Below, in pieces: positions 31,453-39,160 of a stretch of DNA of 64,000 nt. The position numbers were made by a program, and so were the translations under genes. The stretch is from positions 1 to 64,000 of the forward strand of contig JACRHC010000033.1 in NCBI GenBank assembly GCA_016217675.1, read 5' to 3'. The number at the start of each line of letters is the position of its first letter. Position 1 is the first letter of the stretch. The stretch is from Nitrospirota bacterium. GTDB taxonomy: Bacteria > Nitrospirota > Thermodesulfovibrionia > Thermodesulfovibrionales > UBA6898. The notes under the pieces were generated by a model. That model was not told the DNA's origin, did not search any database, and saw nothing but the letters and a program-made list of their open reading frames with translations.

Positions 31453-32409
31453 CTATGGGAGCTCCTTCCATGTCTTATCCGGGTCGAACGCCTTGATTGC
31501 CTTTACCGTCTTCGCAGTATTTTTGCCGAGGTCTTTCTCATAGACTATGCCGTCGTGATTGACGATAAAGGTCATCACGCCCGAGTTGCCGTATTTTGCA
31601 GGAGACGCAACAACGGCAAAACCGCCGATCATCTTATTTTTCACGAGATACTCAAGTTTTCCGCCTATTGCATGTCCTCCCTGCTTCCTGAGTATCCTGA
31701 AGTAGTATCCATGATACGGTACAGGGGCCTGTTTCGCTCCGGTCCCGGCATACTCGTCAAACCGTGCACCAGACATGAATTCACCCAGCGGGCTCAGGTC
31801 CTCGCCTTCCTTCGTTTTCCAGTAGAGGCCATTATTCTTTCCCTGATCGCTCCGGAAATTCTGGGCGTAATCATTAATGCCGTTGTTGTCACGATCGAAC
31901 ATTGCATATTCGCGCTGGGCATCGACAATCGCGAGCATGGTCTGTATGGTGTCCAGCTCATTCGCACCGACGCGGCGGTTCAGGATCTCATCCTTGCCCT
32001 TGTCCGTATCGAAGAACCAGGCATCTCCTTTTTTCGCAATAGGGATCGGGAAAGGCCAGTCATGCTTGCCGATCACAATGACCATGCTCTCTTTTTCGGG
32101 AACAAGACTATACTTTTCATCATATAACCTTATAAACTGCTCTCGCCTCTGTTTGTCGGCAACAGCATCTCCGGAAAAGATCAACTCTTTTGCTGAAGGG
32201 CCAAAGAGCGCAATAAGTTCCTTGTCGTCATTATTCTTCGCAGCAGTCACTGCAGCTTTCACAGCCTCCCCGGCTGAAGAGAACGTCTTCTGTTTCAGTG
32301 CTGCCTTTGATGTCCCGCCAAATGCCATACCCATTGTCAGCATGAGCAGAACAGCAATCAGCAGGCCTGACCACACCGGTATATTTTTTTCCTTTATCCT
32401 GAGAATCAT
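31453..32409 (-). CDS. DUF2950 family exported protein
   Basis: The 318-residue protein has an N-terminal signal or anchor helix (VWSGLLIAVLLMLTMGMAFG). The DUF2950 body follows: FSSAGEAVKAAVTAAKNNDDKELIALFGP, a WFFDTDKGKDEILNRR stretch, and the conserved PYHGYYFRILRKQGG with GFAVVASPAKYG. GGAGG lies ten bases before the ATG. DUF2950 and DUF3300 genes are frequent neighbours in proteobacteria and related phyla, and here they are 38 bases apart, so a joint envelope function is likely but unknown. Confidence 0.85.
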   Translation of the reverse strand: MILRIKEKNIPVWSGLLIAVLLMLTMGMAFGGTSKAALKQKTFSSAGEAVKAAVTAAKNNDDKELIALFGPSAKELIFSGDAVADKQRREQFIRLYDEKYSLVPEKESMVIVIGKHDWPFPIPIAKKGDAWFFDTDKGKDEILNRRVGANELDTIQTMLAIVDAQREYAMFDRDNNGINDYAQNFRSDQGKNNGLYWKTKEGEDLSPLGEFMSGARFDEYAGTGAKQAPVPYHGYYFRILRKQGGHAIGGKLEYLVKNKMIGGFAVVASPAKYGNSGVMTFIVNHDGIVYEKDLGKNTAKTVKAIKAFDPDKTWKELP

Positions 32410-32447
32410 TATTGTTCCTCCTTTATAGAATCTGTGATGAGCTCAAC

Positions 32448-33605
32448 TTATCTGCGGCCGCCGCCTCTGCCGCCGCCGAAACCGCCACCGCCGCGGGACA
32501 TGCCTTCACGGCTCGCCTGTCCCCGTCCACTGGACTGTCTGACAGCGCTGCCGCCCCGGTCCATTCCCTCGAAGGCGCCGCCCTGCTTCATGCCAGACCG
32601 ATCGCCGTCAAATTGTCCCTGGCCCTGCCTTCCTTTGAATTGATCGGCTCCGCCTCTGGAGAGCTCCTGTCTGCCCTGCTCAGCACGGCCTCGGTACGCA
32701 TCCCGTGACTTTGCGGCGTCGCCCCCGGTTCCCCTGTTATATTTCTGCGCTACGGTCTGATTTTTGTAAGCCACGCCGCCACGATGACCTGCATCATGCT
32801 GCCACTGCCCCTTGCCTTTCCCCTGATACAGCTGCTTATATTTATCCCTGTTGATGTTGTTGTTTATGTTTATATTTTTGTTAATGTCAATATCCACATC
32901 GCCGCCATGCCAGTTGGCATGTCCCCATGCATAGCCCCATGCTGCGCCGACAGCAACACCGGTTGCAAAGGCGACATAAGGAGCTGCCACATAACCCGGC
33001 GGATAGTAGTAATAAGGCGGATAGGCAGGGTACCACCACGAGCCGTAGATGATCGTCGGATTATACGCAGGCACATAGACTACCTGGGGATTAGCCGATT
33101 CGATGATAATGATCTCCTTTTCAACAACCACCTTCTGTTCCTTGGTTGTTTTCAGGTTGCCGGCAGCCTGGGCCTTTGCCCGAAGGTTCTGGACTGTTGC
33201 CATCACATCCTTCTGCTGGGCAAGGAAGGCATCTCCGAGCTTCTGGGTCCAGTCGACCTTCTCGCTCATCATGATCAGCACCTGCGGAAAATTCACAAGC
33301 GACTTGACGCTCGGATCCCAGGGCTGGGCCTCAAGGGCCTTTGATAGGGCGTCACCTTTTAGCGCCTTGTTCTGCTTTGCCCAGCGATCAGCCTGCACGA
33401 CCTCCAGCGGATATGTTGAGCCCATCAGCACCTGGGTAAGCAGGGAGTCAGGATAGAGCGCGACCGGCGCAAGCAGCTGGTCCAGTTCCTCCTGCTTGAA
33501 AGTCGGTTTTCCACCGGCATCCTGGGCAAATACGCCTGGCGGAACTGCCATGAGCAATGCAAGAAAAACTGTTAGTGTCTGCAAAAAAAGACTCTTGATC
33601 TTCAT
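32448..33605 (-). CDS. DUF3300 family exported protein with Gly/Arg-rich tail
   Basis: The 385-residue protein has a signal peptide (about 1-27, ending VFA). The DUF3300 domain (about 35-270) has LLAPVALYPDSLLTQVLMGS and YPLEVVQADRWAKQN, and the proline/tyrosine-rich WWYPAYPPYYYYPPGY region. The last 110 residues are low-complexity, rich in Gly, Arg, Gln and Ser. GGAGGAG precedes the ATG. It is paired with DUF2950 downstream. The tail may bind nucleic acid, glycan or surfaces, but this is a guess. Confidence 0.85.
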   Translation of the reverse strand: MKIKSLFLQTLTVFLALLMAVPPGVFAQDAGGKPTFKQEELDQLLAPVALYPDSLLTQVLMGSTYPLEVVQADRWAKQNKALKGDALSKALEAQPWDPSVKSLVNFPQVLIMMSEKVDWTQKLGDAFLAQQKDVMATVQNLRAKAQAAGNLKTTKEQKVVVEKEIIIIESANPQVVYVPAYNPTIIYGSWWYPAYPPYYYYPPGYVAAPYVAFATGVAVGAAWGYAWGHANWHGGDVDIDINKNININNNINRDKYKQLYQGKGKGQWQHDAGHRGGVAYKNQTVAQKYNRGTGGDAAKSRDAYRGRAEQGRQELSRGGADQFKGRQGQGQFDGDRSGMKQGGAFEGMDRGGSAVRQSSGRGQASREGMSRGGGGFGGGRGGGRR

Positions 33606-33652
33606 AACTCCTCCTTAATTGTTGATTCCTGCATATTGAATGTCCTATTTTC

Positions 33653-33732
33653 TGTCACTCCCGCTTGTCGGGAGTCCCTTCCCTAAAGGATTCCGGATAC
33701 CCAAACATCGGGCACAAGCGAGCCGGAATGAC
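33653..33732. repeat. Interspersed palindromic repeat, family B
   Basis: CACTCCCGCTTGTCGGGAGT starts an 80-base element ending GCACAAGCGAGCCGGAATGA. Outer ends are inverted copies of GTCATTCCGGCT-type sequence. Related copies occur at 45220-45298, 49097-49215 and 52038-52115. It sits between two genes of the envelope island. Confidence 0.75.
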
Positions 33733-33769
33733 AATGCGTTTTCAGATTTGTGGAATTTATACATACACC

Positions 33770-34561
33770 CTATTTCGGGAACAGGAAGGTCACACCGAAG
33801 CGCAGACCCCAGTCCGGGCCGCCGTCAGGCGCCTCTGCATAATATTTGCCTCCTACCTGAAACTGGATCGGCATCCCGCCGATCTTCAGCAGCTGGCTTA
33901 CGCTCAGATTTATCGGCACTGTCCACTGACTGTTTTCCCAGTCATACGTGCTTTCCGTATTCAGACCAAAGGTCGTAACGGTCTTCGTCGTATATGACAC
34001 AAAGGGCTGAAGAAAGGTGGCGCTGATATCATTCGGTCCGGAGCCTGAGAAAGACCAGATATGGTTTGCCAGCAGGCCATAGGTCCAGCCACTCTCCTGC
34101 TTCAAAAGTACAACGGTAGGTCCGGCTCCCCACTGATGCGCACTCAGTCCGTCTGTCCCACTGGGATAGAGGATCACAGGGCCTGCGCCCCATATCCAGC
34201 CGCTGCTTGTCGGCGCCTTTGGCGAGAAGAAGAAGCTCTGCACTATGTCGCCGAGGCCGCTTCTGTCGTCACCACCTTGTACCGGTGACTCCGCTGAGAT
34301 GACCGGCACGATCGTGCGGGTGATGAGGTTCCAGTCCTTGTTCAGCGTTATCGGAATAACCGGCTGTACATTGAGTGTATAACGCAGCGCGTCCTCAGGC
34401 CCGATGCCAAAATCCCAGTTGTTCTGAAACGGCACACTGATCAGACTCGCAATCGGATTCGAAAGTTTCTTGGCCAGTTCGGCATCATCCTCTGCCCATG
34501 AGACAACAGTCATAGACAGCAGAACCATAACAATCGCCACGACATAACCGCTTTTTTTCAT
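33770..34561 (-). CDS. Outer-membrane beta-barrel protein, transporter-like
   Basis: The 263-residue protein, counted from ATG 34561 with GAGGAGG upstream, has a signal peptide ending VVSWA. Beta-strand-rich sequence follows, with conserved blocks LISVPFQNNWDFG, RTIVPVISAE, GLGDIVQSFFFSPK and HQWGAGPTVVLLKQ. It ends GLRFGVTFLFPK with alternating hydrophobics. This is the pattern of putative outer-membrane channel proteins annotated as transporter or phenol meta-pathway related. No substrate is implied by context beyond the porin next to it. Confidence 0.78.
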   Translation of the reverse strand: MKKSGYVVAIVMVLLSMTVVSWAEDDAELAKKLSNPIASLISVPFQNNWDFGIGPEDALRYTLNVQPVIPITLNKDWNLITRTIVPVISAESPVQGGDDRSGLGDIVQSFFFSPKAPTSSGWIWGAGPVILYPSGTDGLSAHQWGAGPTVVLLKQESGWTYGLLANHIWSFSGSGPNDISATFLQPFVSYTTKTVTTFGLNTESTYDWENSQWTVPINLSVSQLLKIGGMPIQFQVGGKYYAEAPDGGPDWGLRFGVTFLFPK

Positions 34562-34604
34562 AATTCCTCCTCGAATTTTTTCATCTCTCTTTTTCATGTC
34601 CCCT

Positions 34605-35948
34605 CTAAAAAACCAACTGCAGCCTCAGCCCGAGGACTGTTGCCGTGTCAATTTTTTTATGGCTGATGAGAGAAAGCCCGTCAGCGCTGACACTGAGCAT
34701 CTCTTTCTGGGCAGGCCTGATGACCTGAATATCCGGCGTCAACTTCAGCCACGGTGTAAGCGCGATATTGTAGTAAGCCTCAACCCCATATTCATCCCTC
34801 AGAAACTCCCTGTCCCTGAAAATGCCGGTAAGCTTTGGATGGCTCATATCCATATAGTAATAGCCGAGGCCAAAGGCGTCGTTCGGACGGCTCTTCATGG
34901 CTCCCTTGCCGCCGATGCCAAGGCTGTAGAAATAGTGTACGGGGTTTGCTTTGCCGTCAGTTGCGCCGAATCTTCCGAAGATACCGATGCCCTGCCCCTT
35001 CTTCGGCTCATACAGATACTGGTCAAAGTTATAGTACAGTGCCCAGGAGTTGTCCTCCTTCTCTGTTTCGAGGGTCCCGTTTTGGACAATGCCCTTAAGC
35101 AGCAATAGAGAGTTTTGCTCAAGGGATGCGAAGTCCTTGGTCGAATGGGCTGCGCCCAGAAGCTGGTGGCCGGTCATCCCAAAGAGGTTAGTCTTCACCC
35201 TGCCCTCGACAGCATAGGTATTGTTGCCCTCAAATGCAGTGTCAAAGCCGCTCCTGTTTGCCTTGCCGTTTGAGTCAAAAACCATGGCGCTTATGATCGC
35301 CTGATTAGGGTCCTTGGTCGGCAGTATGATAACACCAGCGCCGAGCACTGAGTTCGGCGAAGTCAGCAGAAGTGCAGGATTGAGGTTGAAAGCCAGATTC
35401 ATGAACTGCTTATCGCCCTTGCCATGCGCAAACTCGTTGGCATCGCCCGAGGTCGTATCAAGTTTCCCCAGGACCACCCCGAAGTTGTGCGAAAGGAACT
35501 GCATGAACGTCACAGCCGGAATGTTCAGCTCCTGATCGCCCGGCATCGGAAACAACTGATTGGTATTTGCGGGCATGAGTGCGCCGGAATCCAGATTAAC
35601 AGACCTGTTGTAATTGCCCTCGACCTCCACGGTCAGGAACCCTCCCGGCCACAGACCTAACTTCTGTGAGTCAATGTTAAGCGTAAGGTTGCCCCGCCCG
35701 GCATACTCCCAGCCCTGCTGCTTGCCGCCGCTCACCACGCTCATCCCGGTCTGGGTCAGGTTCATGTCAAAGATAACACCCTTCTTTGCCCAGTCATTGC
35801 GCAGGCCGCCCCAGTCGCCTGTGAGCGTGGAACGGCTCCAGATGTCGCCTGAATACGTCTGGGCCGGAGCTGCCTCTTCAGCCCAGGACAGCGCCGCTAT
35901 AAAAAGACTGAACAAAAAAATGAACATTATAAAAACTGATCGTTTCAT
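34605..35948 (-). CDS. OprB-type carbohydrate-selective porin
   Basis: The 447-residue porin has a signal peptide (about 1-23). The OprB start LTGDWGGLRNDWAKKGVIFDMNLT is typical, and so is FGRFGATDGKANPVHYFYSLGIGGKG in the C-terminal half. The chain ends GLRLQLVF with a terminal aromatic residue for BAM recognition. OprB porins pass sugars or related small solutes. It is the first gene after the NarL-type promoter at 36192-36241, with a MITE-like element (35981-36133) in the leader between promoter and start. Confidence 0.87.
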   Translation of the reverse strand: MKRSVFIMFIFLFSLFIAALSWAEEAAPAQTYSGDIWSRSTLTGDWGGLRNDWAKKGVIFDMNLTQTGMSVVSGGKQQGWEYAGRGNLTLNIDSQKLGLWPGGFLTVEVEGNYNRSVNLDSGALMPANTNQLFPMPGDQELNIPAVTFMQFLSHNFGVVLGKLDTTSGDANEFAHGKGDKQFMNLAFNLNPALLLTSPNSVLGAGVIILPTKDPNQAIISAMVFDSNGKANRSGFDTAFEGNNTYAVEGRVKTNLFGMTGHQLLGAAHSTKDFASLEQNSLLLLKGIVQNGTLETEKEDNSWALYYNFDQYLYEPKKGQGIGIFGRFGATDGKANPVHYFYSLGIGGKGAMKSRPNDAFGLGYYYMDMSHPKLTGIFRDREFLRDEYGVEAYYNIALTPWLKLTPDIQVIRPAQKEMLSVSADGLSLISHKKIDTATVLGLRLQLVF

Positions 35949-35980
35949 ACATCCTCCTCATATTTAATGTCGTTACTCAT

Positions 35981-36133
35981 GAGCCTCTTGCAAATGTCTT
36001 CAACGGAAAGATTGCCACGTCGCTCCGCTCCTCGCAATGACAGCAAAGACGCCATTTGTCCTTAAGGGACCTGCTGTTGGTCATTGCGAGCGAAGCGCGG
36101 CAATCTCGCTTTTTTGGACTTTTGCAAGAGCCT
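35981..36133. mobile_element. MITE-like element with terminal inverted repeats
   Basis: The ends GAGCCTCTTGCAAA (35981-35994) and TTTGCAAGAGCCT (36121-36133) are inverted repeats with one mismatch. The sequence CTCAT flanks both sides (35976-35980 and 36134-36138), like a 5-base target duplication. Inside lies a second inverted repeat around GATTGCC and TCGCTCCGCTCCTCGCAATG, paired with GGTCATTGCGAGCGAAGCG. No transposase is present, so it would be mobilised in trans. Confidence 0.65.
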
Positions 36134-36191
36134 CTCATCACTGATTATTTTTTAATCTTCGCTATCTTCGATCCCTGCAGTCCTATGTTCC

Positions 36192-36241
36192 ATTATTTTT
36201 ATCATATCGCCTGCATGAACGTAACTCGTAAAATTACGAGT
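36192..36241 (-). promoter_or_regulatory. NarL-type operator and promoter P1 of the porin operon
   Basis: The operator ACTCGTAATTTTACGAGT (minus strand, 36241-36224) is followed after exactly 19 bases by TGATAAAAATAAT (36204-36192). The same layout is seen at 54150-54199 and 56535-56584. It points at the OprB porin and the envelope island downstream. Confidence 0.7.
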
Positions 36242-36287
36242 GATCAGGATATTCCCCGCCAAGGTAGCATTGACCCCGCTTCACCTT

Positions 36288-36842
36288 TCATAGCGCCAGA
36301 ATCAGGGCAGCAAGGGCAAAACCTCCCAGAGCAGCCAGCAGCACAGCCACGACAAAGGTGATACTGACCTGGCGGCGCAGGCCCATGGCGTAGAGCTCCT
36401 TCACATGCACCCTGTGCTGAAGAGCGGCCCCTATAAGGGCCAAGGTCCCGAGGATCACAAGGAAGTGGGCAATCTCTTCGGCGCTCACCACGCGGATCTT
36501 GCCCCATGGCCCCTCTATCTTAAGGTTTTTAATTACCTGCCCGAGCTTGCCAATGGTAAAACCGAAGCTGATCATGGAGAGGGATGTCCTGATCCAGGCC
36601 ATAAGTGTACGCTCGATCGCCATGTAGCTCCGATTCACCGCGAGGTCTGTGCGCTCATGCGCAAGCTGCGTGCCGATGTCGGTTGTGCCGGCCCCAGAGT
36701 CCTCTGAATTGCCATGACCCCATCCAAACAGAGACGCAATACGGCCAAGCATCCCGAGCTTCCCGGCCTTTGTGGCCAAAGCGGCTGCAGATGTCTTGCC
36801 CGGTTCCGCCCCAGGCGCTTTGTTATCAGGCTCTTTGTTCAT
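36288..36842 (-). CDS. DUF202 (YidH-like) inner-membrane protein
   Basis: The 184-residue protein has a disordered N-terminal part (about 1-55) and the DUF202 domain. It starts with LAHERTDLAVNRSYMAIERT, then WIRTSLSMISFGFTIGK, followed by two more membrane helices. The family is small and of unknown function, often near other membrane stress genes. Its start overlaps the stop of the next upstream gene by four bases. Confidence 0.85.
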   Translation of the reverse strand: MNKEPDNKAPGAEPGKTSAAALATKAGKLGMLGRIASLFGWGHGNSEDSGAGTTDIGTQLAHERTDLAVNRSYMAIERTLMAWIRTSLSMISFGFTIGKLGQVIKNLKIEGPWGKIRVVSAEEIAHFLVILGTLALIGAALQHRVHVKELYAMGLRRQVSITFVVAVLLAALGGFALAALILAL

Positions 36843-37228
36843 TTTTTGCTTCCTTTCCCAACAGTAAGACGGTTAACCGGCCCCCGAATGAGCAGATAGG
36901 GAACAAACGCCAGAAGCGCCGCGGTAAGGAGCGCCTCTCCGGGATAGAACCACTTAAGCACTATATACTGGTAAACCGCGTCGATAATGATTGCGAGCAT
37001 GAAAATCTTGCCGACCGCCTTCCAGCCATCATGCAACAACTCCCGCCTGTGCCCCGGGTCTGTGAACAGCGCCCACCCATAGGCCGGTTTCCCCTCCCGT
37101 GCGTCTTTCAGGCCTGCGCGCACTGCAAAGATGGTGGCCATGAACGGCTGCAGGATCAGCCGGAACTTCATCGGCCCGCTCACCCTGTCGAGCAGGTTCT
37201 CAAAAATTCTCGTAAGTAAATCCTCCAT
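36839..37228 (-). CDS. Small membrane protein of unknown function
   Basis: The 129-residue protein has an amphipathic N-terminus (MEDLLTRIFENLLDRVSGPM), one hydrophobic segment at about 24-38 and two helices at the end (FMLAIIIDAVYQYIVLKWF and ALLTAALLAFVPYLLI). It contains a conserved-looking WALFTDPGHRRELLHDGW loop. No family name is certain. GGAGAG precedes the ATG and the gene is coupled to DUF202. Confidence 0.72.
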   Translation of the reverse strand: MEDLLTRIFENLLDRVSGPMKFRLILQPFMATIFAVRAGLKDAREGKPAYGWALFTDPGHRRELLHDGWKAVGKIFMLAIIIDAVYQYIVLKWFYPGEALLTAALLAFVPYLLIRGPVNRLTVGKGSKK

Positions 37229-37290
37229 ATTCTTTCTCTCCTTTCTTTCGAGTGTTCGATTTATAATCGCGTGATTACTCTCCCATACCG

Positions 37291-37388
37291 CACTCTCCCT
37301 TTATCCCTCCCCTTAAGGGAGGGAAACTTTCTATCCCTCGCCCCTTGGGGGAGAGGGTTGGGTGAGGGGTATTTTCGAGACAATGACA
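37291..37388 (-). repeat. Family A repeat, inverted copy 1
   Basis: About 98 bases, around 90 percent identical by eye to the reverse complement of 45089-45186. Common parts are CGAAAATACCCCTC, CCAACCCTCTCCCCCAAGG and AGAAAGTTTCCCTCCCTT. The two copies lie 7.7 kb apart in opposite orientation. Confidence 0.85.
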
Positions 37389-37428
37389 ACATTTCTTTTG
37401 ATTCAATGACGTTATACACGGCCCCTGT

Positions 37429-37815
37429 TTAAGAGACATTCTTCTGTGTACTCCCTCCTTCCGCCCCCTGGCCGGATTCCTTTGCTCCCTGCCATGGCCA
37501 GCGGCCCTCAATGTCAACGGTCAGTGTCCATCCAAGGGCTGTTCTCACCACCACGAGGCCGCCTAACAGCGCGAGGCCCTGCGGCGTTGTATCAAGAACA
37601 GTGCGGATTATGTCAGCCGCAACCATCAGTTCGAGGCCTATCAGCAGAGATTTCCCCAACATAACTCGATACCTATCATAGGCCCCCTCAATCTTCGTTG
37701 CAGAATGAAGAACCCAGCGCATGGTGCCGTAGAGGATGAAACAGACCATGAGAACCACCGCCAGTATCTCGACGCCCATGGCAGCGAGCTCCATCAATTC
37801 GTGTATTTGTAACAT
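37429..37815 (-). CDS. DUF1622 family membrane protein
   Basis: The 128-residue protein matches DUF1622. A first membrane helix (AAMGVEILAVVLMVCFILYGTM) is followed by the conserved YDRYRVMLGKSLLIGLELMVAADIIRT and a third helix (GLALLGGLVVVRTALGWTLTVDIEGRW). The last 20 residues are polar and probably disordered. GGGAGGAGG precedes the ATG. The gene is bracketed by a family C repeat upstream and a family A repeat downstream. The function is unknown. Confidence 0.87.
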   Translation of the reverse strand: MLQIHELMELAAMGVEILAVVLMVCFILYGTMRWVLHSATKIEGAYDRYRVMLGKSLLIGLELMVAADIIRTVLDTTPQGLALLGGLVVVRTALGWTLTVDIEGRWPWQGAKESGQGAEGGSTQKNVS

Positions 37816-37855
37816 TTTCTACCTCCTCCCCCGAATGCCGGGTATTGTTTTTATT

Positions 37856-37952
37856 AACTGTCTCGTAATGAGAACCCCTACCCTTCGACAGGCTCAGGGT
37901 GACCGGGCATGGTGAGCCTGTCGAACCATGTGGACACTATTCTGAGACAGTT
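37856..37952. repeat. Family C palindromic repeat
   Basis: Nested inverted repeats: outer arms AACTGTCTC (37856-37864) and GAGACAGTT (37944-37952), inner arms CTTCGACAGGCTCA and GTGAGCCTGTCGAA. A related copy lies at 59476-59581. It sits between the antiporter and DUF1622 genes. Confidence 0.75.
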
Positions 37953-37972
37953 ATTGCCTCTCGTCATTCCTG

Positions 37973-39160
37973 TCATCCCTGCCTCCTGAGCAGTGCGATC
38001 AGGGGCCTCGCACTGAGACCGTGAAATACGATGCTGAGCAGGATGGTGCAGACAACAGTGGCGACCAGCGGCACCCCACCGGGCAGATGTTCGTCGAACA
38101 CGATCACGCCGAACACTATGCTGGCAAGGCCACGTGGTCCGAACCAGCCGATGAACAATTTATCGGCAGTGCGCATCCCAAAGCCTGCGAGCGCCAGGAA
38201 AACAGGCAGCATGCGGACCAGAGTCAGGCTGAGCAGAGCATAGAGCATTATCTGCCAGCTGATGTGGTCAACAGCGCGGGCTATCACGACAGCGCCGAAC
38301 ACCACCCAGGTTATCAGGGCCAGCGTATCGCCGGTGCCTTCGGCTGCAAGCAGGAGCGTATGCTTGCGCTCCCTGGCCATCCAGCCAAACAGCAGGCCGC
38401 CGGTGAAGGCGGCGATGAAGCCGCTGCCGCCGATCCACTGCGCCATTGCGAAGCAGGCCACCGCCAGAGCCGGAACAGGAAGCTGCCTCCAGCTTTCGCT
38501 GATCCATCCCCGTTTGGCAAACTGCCTGAAGAGCCAGGCGCCCAGCACAGTCAGGCCGAGGCCGACACCAATGCCCAGACCGATCTGGCCGGCTACCAGT
38601 TTCAGCGCAAGCATCGAGACACCGCCCCCGCCAGGCTGCGCCGTGATAGCGAGCAACAGAAGCAGGATCGGCACGCAGATGCCATCGTTTAAGCCGCTTT
38701 CCTGGTTCAGGCCCTCGCGAATATCGGCACGGACAGACTCGTCCGTGACAACAGCTTTGCCCAGCGCCGCGTCGGTCGGCGCCAGCATGGTCGCCAGGAT
38801 GGCGATCTCCAGCAGGCTCAGATTATCGAAGACTAAAACACCAACGCCAATACCGAGCAGGATAGTCAGCGGCAGCCCGAGCAGCAGCAGCCTGCCCGGG
38901 ATGTGGAAACTTTGCCTGAGTACGCCAAGATTCGAGTTGGCAGCGTCAGTGAACAGGACCAATGACAGAGTCAACTCTGCCAGAAGGCGGATCTGTTCCG
39001 CACCCGTGCTCAGGTTCAGGACCCCAAGCCCGAGAGGGCCGAGCGCAAGGCCAAAGGAGGTATACACAATCGCCCCGCTTATCGGCGACTTGCCCAGCTG
39101 TCCGGCAGCCAAACTGTAGACAAAGATGAATACTGCGATGATGGTCATATTTTCATACAT
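37973..39160 (-). CDS. CPA1-type cation/proton antiporter (NhaP-like)
   Basis: Starting at ATG 39160, which has GGAGGG upstream and overlaps the end of the SulP gene, the protein has 395 residues and about 12 membrane helices. Family motifs are LAGQLGKSPISGAIVY, the ion-binding helix with ATMLAPTDAALGKAVVTD and LNQESGLNDGICVPILL, and FIGWFGPRGLASIVFGVIVF near the end. It exchanges Na+ or K+ for protons across the inner membrane. An upstream in-frame start would add 33 residues without family character. It is coupled to the SulP transporter. Confidence 0.9.
   Translation of the reverse strand: MYENMTIIAVFIFVYSLAAGQLGKSPISGAIVYTSFGLALGPLGLGVLNLSTGAEQIRLLAELTLSLVLFTDAANSNLGVLRQSFHIPGRLLLLGLPLTILLGIGVGVLVFDNLSLLEIAILATMLAPTDAALGKAVVTDESVRADIREGLNQESGLNDGICVPILLLLLAITAQPGGGGVSMLALKLVAGQIGLGIGVGLGLTVLGAWLFRQFAKRGWISESWRQLPVPALAVACFAMAQWIGGSGFIAAFTGGLLFGWMARERKHTLLLAAEGTGDTLALITWVVFGAVVIARAVDHISWQIMLYALLSLTLVRMLPVFLALAGFGMRTADKLFIGWFGPRGLASIVFGVIVFDEHLPGGVPLVATVVCTILLSIVFHGLSARPLIALLRRQG

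Noticed and set aside
37861-37874. CTCGTAATGAG as another copy of the NarL-type operator
   Set aside because: It is part of the outer arm of the family C repeat, lacks the AATTTTAC core and has no TGATAWAAAT element at 19 bases.
38262-39119. 285-residue open frame antisense to the antiporter
   Set aside because: Serine- and proline-rich shadow of membrane-helix codons.
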